This document shows, one piece after another, positions 58,662-64,000 of a stretch of 64,000 nt of DNA; positions within the stretch are counted from its first letter, which is position 1; every line of letters begins with the position of its first letter. The translations under genes and the position numbers were made by a program. Below the pieces are notes generated by a model, which saw only the letters and a list, made by a program, of their open reading frames with translations, was not told the origin of the DNA and did not search any database. This DNA comes from a virus, in the IMG/VR virus record IMGVR_UViG_3300033148_007360, positions 29,183-93,182 of that record, one strand, 5' to 3'.

Positions 58662-59026
58662 CTGTTAGTAGGATAGCGTGGGCCTCCAGCGATAGTACCG
58701 GGAATGTCATAGCCCTGACTGCGCAAGTCATCTATAAACTCTTCGCAGTCGTCGTACCAATCAGTTTCTGCCCCCCAGCACGCACCGACAATATCGCCTT
58801 TACAATAAGCTATCAGGATAGCCTCGCCACCACGGGGGGGCCGTAGCGCGATGACCTCATCAATATTCCCCGCCTTCGCCGCCCTCTTCATATCTGTTGG
58901 AAGATAATTGATATCATCGCCCTTCTCCCACGCAACTGTCTCACAAAGATTTCTCAAAAACTTGCTTTCCTTTGACACACGTTGATTTACAGCAGCTTCA
59001 ATAAGTTTCCGAGCTGTCGAGTTCAT
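58658..59026 (-). CDS. Leader-bearing protein from an internal start
   Basis: A 122-residue protein starting MNSTARKLIEAAVNQRVSKE. GAAGGAGGCGAACA is placed ideally before the ATG at 59026. After the leader: FLRNLCETVAWEKGDDINYL, PTDMKRAAKAGNIDEVIALR and a C-terminal GEAILIAYCKGDIVGACWG, an alpha/beta fold unknown to me. Initiation here would yield the product expected for the leader family, independent of the longer frame. Confidence 0.7.
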   Translation of the reverse strand: MNSTARKLIEAAVNQRVSKESKFLRNLCETVAWEKGDDINYLPTDMKRAAKAGNIDEVIALRPPRGGEAILIAYCKGDIVGACWGAETDWYDDCEEFIDDLRSQGYDIPGTIAGGPRYPTNR

Positions 59027-59218
59027 TGTTCGCCTCCTTCGATCAAACATTTGCATAATCCGTAATTGCTTTTCAGCATCTTCCTTCGTTTTGAAAGTCT
59101 TGGGCCATCCCTTCGGCTGGTTGGCCTTGTCATACCCGTGCTTATAAATGCACCACGGTCTCCCCTCTTTAGCATCCTTCCTCCGACACTTTTCAACGTA
59201 TTCTAAAAGAGTACCCAT
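58658..59218 (-). CDS. In-frame two-part protein: small KWC-type domain plus leader-bearing protein
   Basis: A 186-residue open frame starting MGTLLEYVEKCRRKDAKEGR at 59218. The first 63 residues contain RPWCIYKHGYDK, KGWPKTFKTKEDAEKQLRIM, a pattern found in small phage proteins of about that size. The next residue starts MNSTARKLIEAAV, the shared leader, with a perfect RBS in front. The frame could make a fusion, or a 5' domain whose stop was lost so that two genes now read as one. Confidence 0.55.
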   Translation of the reverse strand: MGTLLEYVEKCRRKDAKEGRPWCIYKHGYDKANQPKGWPKTFKTKEDAEKQLRIMQMFDRRRRTMNSTARKLIEAAVNQRVSKESKFLRNLCETVAWEKGDDINYLPTDMKRAAKAGNIDEVIALRPPRGGEAILIAYCKGDIVGACWGAETDWYDDCEEFIDDLRSQGYDIPGTIAGGPRYPTNR

Positions 59219-59219
59219 C

Positions 59220-59495
59220 CTATATTTCGTTTCTTCGCAGCCTCTTGTCAAGTTCCCTTACCGCATCAAAAGTGTCATAAAACTGCCGTCTCAATTCGGC
59301 AATTGCATCCCATTCCCAAGTATCGGGGTCAAGAGTTTGCAGGATTTTATCCAGCCCCTCAATCGCAGCGCTAAGGTGAGGTGCCACATCATACCCTAAA
59401 GCCTTAAGTAAGCTCGGATAACTGATAACATCCGGGCCACCCATTTTCCTTTCGGAAAGTCCTCCTTCAATAATTCGTCTCACACTTCCGGGCAT
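59220..59495 (-). CDS. Leader-bearing small protein
   Basis: A 91-residue helical protein starting MPGSVRRIIEGGLSERKMGG after GGGGGG. IIE-G gives the protease-type site. The remainder holds YPSLLKALGYDVAPHLSAAI, LDKILQTLDPDTWEWDAIAE and LRRQFYDTFDAVRELDKRLR. Unknown function; belongs to the set of inferred internal head proteins. The next gene (59218) begins one base after its stop. Confidence 0.7.
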   Translation of the reverse strand: MPGSVRRIIEGGLSERKMGGPDVISYPSLLKALGYDVAPHLSAAIEGLDKILQTLDPDTWEWDAIAELRRQFYDTFDAVRELDKRLRRNEI

Positions 59496-60170
59496 TCATC
59501 TTCCCCCCTTAAACTCCTCACACAATCTCCTGAACAACAACGGCAGCGATCCGTGCACTACAACTTCCCTGTCGGCACTCTCATCCCGCAGCATCATCCT
59601 GTGCTCCGTCCCTGATACTTTTGAAAATCTTACCGTATAGGGATAATCCTCAACAAGAAATTCGCAAGTTACATGGTCACCCTCCGCCCGAAAGAGGGTA
59701 GCCTCTCCAATGGCATTCACCGTCCGAAGCAAAGGATCGGATATAGAATTGCAGGAGGACTTTACATCCTCGATAGACTGCTCCAGAACAACCCTCTTTA
59801 CCCACTCTTCCGGCGAGTACCCATCCCCCTCGTAGTTGCACACGTCGCACTTCTTTTCATAAAGAAGACTGCCGCAGTCGGGACAGAACCGATGCACCCT
59901 TGCGTCCCTCCGACTTGAAGTTTCCGGTGGAATAGTACCGTCTCGGAGGAAAGAATCTATCGCCTCGATAAGGTTTGATGCAGCAGATTCAGTTTTCGCT
60001 CTTCCATCAGGCACAAGCGAAGCACCACATGCCGGACACTTGGATGGATACCGCCCCGGATAGCGCGGGACACGCACCCCGCATGAGGGGCAAACAAACT
60101 TTCCCGACATGGCGCGTGCCATCCCTGGAGTTACATTCACTTTTTTCGTAGCAGTCTCTTGCACTTTCAC
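59496..60170 (-). CDS. Protein with two zinc ribbons around an internal leader motif
   Basis: A 224-residue protein. Residues 20-53 are a zinc ribbon (FVCPSCGVRVPRYPGR, SKCPACGASL), followed by ESAASNLIEAIDSFLRDG, a copy of the leader motif but internal (about 62-76). A second ribbon (FCPDCGSLLYEKKCDVCNYE) comes next, then an alpha/beta C-terminus. The start is GTG at 60170 after GGGGGG. The motif's internal place might mean a different use, or cleavage that frees the second half. Confidence 0.65.
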   Translation of the reverse strand: MKVQETATKKVNVTPGMARAMSGKFVCPSCGVRVPRYPGRYPSKCPACGASLVPDGRAKTESAASNLIEAIDSFLRDGTIPPETSSRRDARVHRFCPDCGSLLYEKKCDVCNYEGDGYSPEEWVKRVVLEQSIEDVKSSCNSISDPLLRTVNAIGEATLFRAEGDHVTCEFLVEDYPYTVRFSKVSGTEHRMMLRDESADREVVVHGSLPLLFRRLCEEFKGGR

Positions 60171-60186
60171 GATCCCCCCACCGAAC

Positions 60187-60429
60187 TTATCCAGAATAAC
60201 GCTGAACCTGACTGAACGGAACCCTGACCAGCTCCCCAGTCTCTACATCCCGCGCTACGTAGTACTCCTCCATGTTGTTTATCCTCACGATATATACAGT
60301 CTTACCGTCATGAGTTGTCACCCACGCACCGACATCGGGGTTGGCCGTAACTCCGCGGTCGTCATTCCACCCTTCCATTTCCGCAATGTACCGCTCAATC
60401 ATGCTCTTTGCATTTTCATTTTTGCTCAT
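60187..60429 (-). CDS. Leader-bearing small protein
   Basis: An 80-residue protein starting MSKNENAKSMIERYIAEMEG after AAGGAG. MIE-R and IAE-M are possible cleavage sites. The rest is a small beta barrel-like stretch (VGAWVTTHDGKTVYIVRINN, EEYYVARDVETGELVRVPFS) that resembles SH3/KOW-type folds. Unknown function. Confidence 0.68.
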   Translation of the reverse strand: MSKNENAKSMIERYIAEMEGWNDDRGVTANPDVGAWVTTHDGKTVYIVRINNMEEYYVARDVETGELVRVPFSQVQRYSG

Positions 60430-60454
60430 TTTTGATTCTCCTTTTCATCTCTTT

Positions 60455-60619
60455 TCATCTCCGGGGATTGTTTTTTCTTGCATCTTCCAAACCCTGAACA
60501 ATACCCGCAAGAACAAACCCACCGATGACTACAAGGATAAATATCGGCCAGAAAATAATCTTCAGGGCGAGCTTCAACTTGCCGCCCCATCCTCTTTTTC
60601 TCCTTACCCTTTTACCCAT
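60455..60619 (-). CDS. Small single-helix membrane protein
   Basis: A 54-residue frame with an excellent RBS (AAAAAGGAGGCAGGT) before the ATG at 60619. It has a basic N-terminus (MGKRVRRKRGWGGKLK), one long hydrophobic helix (IIFWPIFILVVIGGFVLAGI) and a short charged tail. It is likely an inner-membrane protein with its N-terminus inside; a holin-like or superinfection role is possible but unproven. Confidence 0.75.
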   Translation of the reverse strand: MGKRVRRKRGWGGKLKLALKIIFWPIFILVVIGGFVLAGIVQGLEDARKNNPRR

Positions 60620-60643
60620 ACCTGCCTCCTTTTTCCAGAATCA

Positions 60644-61477
60644 CTACTTGCGACCGCGCTTCCCGATATACCCGGAAATGTCAACACCGGCTACACGCTC
60701 TATTTGTTTCGCCAGTTCAAGAGAATCGTTCATAATTTCATCTCTTACCCCCTTAAAAAAATCATCCACCGCGGCATCTACGCGGACTCCCATTATCCTT
60801 ATCAACTCAAAAATACGGCTTCTGTATTTCATCAACAACGTTCTCTGCTTTTCCCCCACAGACAACCAGATGTAATCTCCCTCGATTTCATACCGATTCC
60901 TGTCCCACGGTTTTCTCTTGGCCCAATCCGAAAATCCTTTCCTTATATCAGACGCCGACCATGAACCGGTCGCCACTTTTCTCGCGCTGTCTTCCGCTGC
61001 ATCCACATAATTTTCATACTTTCTTGCCACCCTCGAAACAAAGTCCCGAACAATCTCCCGAATCTTCTCATCCTGCTCACGAAACTCCCTCACCTTTTCT
61101 TCATACTCATCCTGCGATATTTTTCCATCGAGTTTTTGACCTAGAATGTCCGGGCGCTCCTTGCCGACAACAAAAAGAATATTCCTTGTGTACATATCGG
61201 GATTTTTAAGAACATCTATCTCTTTGCCAACATTCCTTACCCCGTAAGCAGCGATGTCGTCTACATGCTTGTGCCTCAAGAGGAATATATCGAGATAGTC
61301 CTCAAGCCTCATCCCCACTTCAAGATCTCCATCCATCCGTCGCCACTTTAAAGAATCTATCCTCTTCAAGCGGGGGAACTTCTTCAGAACTTCATCTCTT
61401 TCGGAAGAATCTACCTCTGACGAAAATTCATTCCCCTCAACAAACCTGCACAGAACCAGACGCCCAACTCTGGACAT
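60644..61477 (-). CDS. Hypothetical helical protein
   Basis: A 277-residue charged, largely helical protein: LEVGMRLEDYLDIFLLRHKH, VDDIAAYGVRNVGKEIDVLK, GKISQDEYEEKVREFREQDE and a C-terminal GVRDEIMNDSLELAKQIERV. There is no leader at its start (MSRVGRLVLCRFVEG) and no known motif. It is the largest gene in the cluster between 56 and 62 kb and could be a structural or ejection protein. Confidence 0.65.
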   Translation of the reverse strand: MSRVGRLVLCRFVEGNEFSSEVDSSERDEVLKKFPRLKRIDSLKWRRMDGDLEVGMRLEDYLDIFLLRHKHVDDIAAYGVRNVGKEIDVLKNPDMYTRNILFVVGKERPDILGQKLDGKISQDEYEEKVREFREQDEKIREIVRDFVSRVARKYENYVDAAEDSARKVATGSWSASDIRKGFSDWAKRKPWDRNRYEIEGDYIWLSVGEKQRTLLMKYRSRIFELIRIMGVRVDAAVDDFFKGVRDEIMNDSLELAKQIERVAGVDISGYIGKRGRK

Positions 61478-61482
61478 GACAC

Positions 61483-61746
61483 CTACTTTTTCTCTTTGTA
61501 AGAATTGAACACCGCCCCCCGAACAATCTGGAGTACTTTCGCAGCTTGATCCTTGTCCTTAGCGTAATCAACTATTTCCTTCGCCAGCCTGACCCCGATT
61601 TTTTCGTCGCTCGTATCCGCAACAAACTCTTTGTCCTCCGCATCAGCAGTGGACTTCTTGTCCTTGTCATCCGGCTTCTTGTCCCCGTTATCAGCCTCGC
61701 TGAACTGAATGTAATCCTCAATAAACTTCCGCACGTTTGCTGGCAT
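61483..61746 (-). CDS. Leader-bearing acidic protein
   Basis: An 87-residue protein starting MPANVRKFIEDYIQFSEAD. AAGGAGTGGCCAAG precedes the ATG, so an upstream extension to 61833 is rejected. Behind the leader is a low-complexity Asp/Lys stretch (NGDKKPDDKDKKSTADAEDK) and a helical C-terminus (IGVRLAKEIVDYAKDKDQAA). FIE-D is the likely processing site. The acidic linker resembles internal or scaffold-type head peptides. Confidence 0.68.
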   Translation of the reverse strand: MPANVRKFIEDYIQFSEADNGDKKPDDKDKKSTADAEDKEFVADTSDEKIGVRLAKEIVDYAKDKDQAAKVLQIVRGAVFNSYKEKK

Positions 61747-61972
61747 CTTGGCCACTCCTTTCCTTATAACACAACTTGGATGACGAGACAAAAACCCACA
61801 TTTTTGCCCCGATTCTGAACACACAAATCCCACTGCGGAACCTCTTTCCGTGTGAGATCTAATTGTGTCCTCTATAGGGGAACTCCCCCAGAACCCCGAA
61901 AGGGGTTTCTACAAGTAATATACTCATTTTACATGACTTTACCCAGAACTATCGGTCTAACCGACAACGTGC
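61747..61972. other. Gene-poor stretch with a small hairpin
   Basis: Together with the tiny frame to its right, this is the longest gap without a firm gene in the window (61747-62080). It contains a short hairpin AACCCCGAAAGGGGTT (61893-61908) with a GAAA loop and a partial, weak match to the repeat-arm consensus (CACATTTTTGCCCCGATTCT near 61798). No long frame, tRNA or convincing promoter was seen. Confidence 0.5.
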
Positions 61973-62077
61973 TTATTCCCCAACCTTGTCTAAGTAATCG
62001 GTAGCCTTGCGTATCTGACAGGACCAATGCAGATCTTGGTTGTGGTCCGGCTCGCTGATTCGCCTCCACATGAGCAT
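61973..62077 (-). CDS. Possible 34-residue protein
   Basis: ATG at 62077, three bases after the clamp stop, opens MLMWRRISEPDHNQDLHWSC followed by QIRKATDYLDKVGE. Composition is protein-like and the placement is that of a coupled gene, but there is no RBS and no known family. Confidence 0.35.
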   Translation of the reverse strand: MLMWRRISEPDHNQDLHWSCQIRKATDYLDKVGE

Positions 62078-62080
62078 CGT

Positions 62081-63190
62081 TTATGTTATGCGGATGGGCA
62101 TCACCACAAAGATTGAATCTTCAGAATCAATTCTGATAGACGACAATGCATCCGCATGCTGGATGGTTACTTCTTCATCGTTGATATTATTAAGTATATC
62201 CAGCATATAACTTCCGTTGACACCGACTCGAAACTTGTCCTTACACTCACAGTGAATATTTTTTTCCACCATACCGTTATCTTCAACATCCGAACCGGAA
62301 GTCAATTTCATGTTGCCGGGTTTTGTGTCAAAGATGATTGCTTTTGTTCCTTTGTTTACAAAAGGCATTACCTTTTTAATCGCGTCCACCATCTCTTTTT
62401 TGTTCACAGTGATTTTTCTGTCACAATTCGGCACGACCTTCCAGTAATCAAGATAGTCTTCTCTCTCAAGTCGTATTAAAATACGTTTTGTGCCGATTTC
62501 AAAAAGAATGTCCTGATTGCGACGAACGAAAATTATGTCAACCGGACTTTTAGGAAGAATCTTATAAAGAAGACGCAAGTATCGCGAGGGGATTAACATG
62601 TCTTCAACCTCTCCCTGACATTCCGTGTTACTGATATGCAATCGGAGCCCATCCGTTGCCACCATTCGGAGTTTATCTTCGTTCTGTTGAAAGAAAATAC
62701 ACTTCATAATGTTATACATTCTTCTGTAGCTGTTTTTCTCTTTACATGCCGCGGGTAATACTTTTTCAAGACATTCCTTCAAGTTTTTGGAGTTTATCTG
62801 ATTATACCTTCCCCCAATTTCCGCTTCCATCGTGTCACGTACCGACGGGAACTCATCCCCGGCAATTCCCGCGAGTGCGTAGACCGTGCCGTCGGTTTCG
62901 GTTATCTTGAGTTGATTGTCTGTAGATTGAAAAATCAGGTTCCCATTAGCGTTTTTTAGTAGATTGAGTAACATCTTACAGTTGACGGCAATTTCACCCC
63001 CTGCTTCAGGGGTAGCCTCGATTGTGTCTTGGTAGACAGCTTGTGAATCCGTGGTTGTGATTTTGACATGATTACCTACGCTAAAAAGCATGCTGCTAAG
63101 TATTGGAGCAGCTTCGTTGTTAGAATCCGCCCATTTTCCGGCGTCTTTTAAAGCCTTCTCAATTGCCTTCTTGTCCGCTGTAAACCTCAT
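62081..63190 (-). CDS. DNA polymerase sliding clamp (DnaN-like), copy 2
   Basis: A 369-residue beta clamp: PILSSMLFSVGNHVKITTTD, FIFQSTDN-like NLIFQSTDNQLKITETDG, RMVATDGLRLHISNTE (the central clamp signature) and the C-terminal IFVVMPIRIT matching V-I-M-P-M-R-L. It is clearly divergent from the clamp at 8.5-9.6 kb, with more Lys/Asn/Ile. It lies 50 kb away, beside small zinc-ribbon genes. The ATG at 63190 follows GGGGGAGG. Roles could differ between replication and late transcription or repair. Confidence 0.88.
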   Translation of the reverse strand: MRFTADKKAIEKALKDAGKWADSNNEAAPILSSMLFSVGNHVKITTTDSQAVYQDTIEATPEAGGEIAVNCKMLLNLLKNANGNLIFQSTDNQLKITETDGTVYALAGIAGDEFPSVRDTMEAEIGGRYNQINSKNLKECLEKVLPAACKEKNSYRRMYNIMKCIFFQQNEDKLRMVATDGLRLHISNTECQGEVEDMLIPSRYLRLLYKILPKSPVDIIFVRRNQDILFEIGTKRILIRLEREDYLDYWKVVPNCDRKITVNKKEMVDAIKKVMPFVNKGTKAIIFDTKPGNMKLTSGSDVEDNGMVEKNIHCECKDKFRVGVNGSYMLDILNNINDEEVTIQHADALSSIRIDSEDSIFVVMPIRIT

Positions 63191-63228
63191 TTTCCTCCCC
63201 CTTCTTTCTTATTAGCAGCAGCCATGAT

Positions 63229-63432
63229 TCAACCCTGCTCTTTTCGCTCTTCACTTTTAGGCAAAAGCCCCACATAAGTTGGAATGTAATCATCAACTTC
63301 GACATTTCCCCCTTTGCACTTAGGACAAAGGGTTTCTATTGCAGGCGTAAGACTTCTAAATATGTACCCACAGTCCAAGCACTGCACCTTCACACCCTTA
63401 TATTTTTTACCTTTTTCACCCCTTTCCTTCAT
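63229..63432 (-). CDS. Zinc-ribbon protein
   Basis: A 67-residue protein with a basic N-terminus (MKERGEKGKKYKGVK) and a complete zinc ribbon: VQCLDCGYIFRS and TLCPKCKGGNVEVDDY. I start at the ATG at 63432, which follows AAGGAAAAG; a GTG at 63474 would add 14 residues. The VQC-x2-CGYxF form resembles small RNA-polymerase or translation-related ribbons; its job is unknown. Confidence 0.68.
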   Translation of the reverse strand: MKERGEKGKKYKGVKVQCLDCGYIFRSLTPAIETLCPKCKGGNVEVDDYIPTYVGLLPKSEERKEQG

Positions 63433-63468
63433 TTTCTTTTCCTTTTTATCCTCCAGCAACTCGGGGAA

Positions 63469-63511
63469 GCCCACCGGGGAGGAATCGAACTCCAGAGCAC
63501 CGGCGGCGGGC
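63469..63511 (-). other. tRNA T-arm-like hairpin
   Basis: On the minus strand GCCCGCCGCCGG and CCGGTGGGC (63511-63500 and 63477-63469) form a stem with a three-base bulge around TGCTCTGGAGTTCGATTCCT, which contains the GTTCGATTC typical of tRNA T-loops. The T-stem pairs imperfectly, and no D-arm, anticodon arm or 5' acceptor strand was found. It might be a tRNA remnant, a minihelix or just a hairpin between genes. Confidence 0.3.
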
Positions 63512-63520
63512 GATTAAGCC

Positions 63521-63889
63521 TTATCTAAGCTGGTCAATAACTTTCCCCGCGTGCAATGGTGTGTAGAGCATGTCGTACATCCTGAGGATATCTCCGCCAA
63601 CAGCTTTTGCTGTCTCCCTGTTGGCGAGTAGGTGCAACACTTGGCGCGCCTGCCCGTGGCTGTCTGCTCGTTTGTAGACCTTAGCCAATAGCTTGCGACG
63701 GAGCGCAATAGCATAATTGATTTGCTTAGGTGTGCCATCCAGCGGCGTATCTTCGATTTTCCAAAGTCGGAGTTGGTAAACGAGATTTGTGGCAGCACAC
63801 TCTGGACATACCCATGCCTGGGCGTCTTCTGGAACGTCTTTTCCCAGGTATTCATAGCCGTGTTTAGTGCAGCTTATAAGTAACTTCAT
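63521..63889 (-). CDS. Hypothetical protein with N-terminal zinc-ribbon-like part
   Basis: A 122-residue protein. The first 40 residues (MKLLISCTKHGYEYLGKDVP, AWVCPECAATNLVYQL) contain C7, then C-x2-C, with His nearby, forming a possible zinc site. The rest is helical and basic (KQINYAIALRRKLLAKVYKR, ARQVLHLLANRETAKAVGGD). GGAGGAAAA precedes the ATG, which overlaps the upstream stop (ATGA). A competing frame at 63514-63855 is its shadow. Confidence 0.65.
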   Translation of the reverse strand: MKLLISCTKHGYEYLGKDVPEDAQAWVCPECAATNLVYQLRLWKIEDTPLDGTPKQINYAIALRRKLLAKVYKRADSHGQARQVLHLLANRETAKAVGGDILRMYDMLYTPLHAGKVIDQLR

Positions 63890-64000
63890 TTTTCCTCCTT
63901 CCACGATTCCAGAATCCGCTTTTCACATTCCGTCCAATTCCCCTCGCTTAAAATCTTATCCAGCAATGGACATAACTCCCTTGCGATTTCTTCATAGCAG
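63886..64000 (-). CDS. Partial gene, C-terminus of unknown protein
   Basis: An open frame enters from the right edge and ends at 63886: YEEIARELCPLLDKILSEG, then NWTECEKRILESWKEEK. It is helical and acidic. Its stop overlaps the start of the next gene (ATGA), so it is a real upstream member of the operon. No family can be named from 37 residues. Confidence 0.6.
   Translation of the reverse strand, partial: CYEEIARELCPLLDKILSEGNWTECEKRILESWKEEK

Noticed and set aside
61763-61791. Promoter TTGTCT-17-TATAAG upstream of the 61.5-kb gene
   Set aside because: Transcription would start within the RBS, leaving almost no leader; the match is probably chance.
61891-61910. Intrinsic terminator at the CCCC-GAAA-GGGG hairpin
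   Set aside because: The stem is short and no T-run follows on the transcribed strand.

Overview
This window is part of the genome of a tailed bacteriophage with a contractile tail (myovirus) whose virion is distantly T4-like. Every convincing gene lies on the minus strand, tightly packed with stop/start overlaps (ATGA, TAATG, GTGA) and strong GGAGG-type ribosome-binding sites, so transcription runs from the right edge to the left. No integrase, large terminase, complete tRNA, rRNA, CRISPR array or bacterial housekeeping operon was seen. Both edges cut genes, so the genome is larger than 64 kb. The host cannot be assigned from the sequence; near-consensus sigma-70 promoters and Shine-Dalgarno sites only show that it is a bacterium.

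Layout from left to right (reverse of transcription). 0-14 kb holds DNA metabolism and control: a gp32-like ssDNA-binding protein, a UvsY-like candidate recombination mediator, a uracil-DNA glycosylase/DNA polymerase I fusion, a membrane-anchored lytic transglycosylase, an XRE regulator with its own promoter and operator-like palindromes, a DnaG-type primase, a sliding clamp, a DnaB-type helicase, a UvsW-like SF2 helicase and several small Cys-rich proteins. 14.9-16.4 kb is the portal. 16.5-24.9 kb holds two large fibre/beta-helix proteins and a sialidase-propeller/baseplate fusion. 24.9-38.6 kb is the contractile tail: gp6/J, gp25, gp5-like spike, gp27-like hub, gp53-like wedge, tape measure, chaperone-like genes, two tube paralogues, two sheath paralogues and a gp15-like completion protein. 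38.6-42.4 kb is an inserted adhesin cassette (LamG plus beta-helix). 42.4-47.0 kb holds neck proteins, the major capsid protein and a prohead protease fused to its scaffold. 47-62 kb is an accessory head region with a triple-glycosyltransferase and many small proteins. 62-64 kb carries a second sliding clamp and small zinc-ribbon genes.

The most striking pattern is in 51-62 kb. About ten otherwise unrelated small proteins start with the same short amphipathic leader, roughly M-x(2-6)-A-(R/K)-(K/R)-(L/F/I/M)-I-(E/D)-x-(Y/A)-(L/I/V). It contains the (L/I)-x-E type of site that T4-family prohead proteases cut, and the window encodes such a protease. I infer a modular capsid-targeting propeptide that loads a set of internal head proteins. 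It marks the true start of several genes, including one created inside a longer open frame at 59026. Two tandem genes share a 114-bp identical leader region and conserved 3' ends around diverged middles.

A second unexplained element is a dispersed family of about 100-bp imperfect inverted repeats at 7.5, 11.9, 33.3 and 47.1 kb, with a lone arm at 58.6 kb. One arm is identical over 48 bp between the 7.5- and 47.1-kb copies, in opposite orientations.
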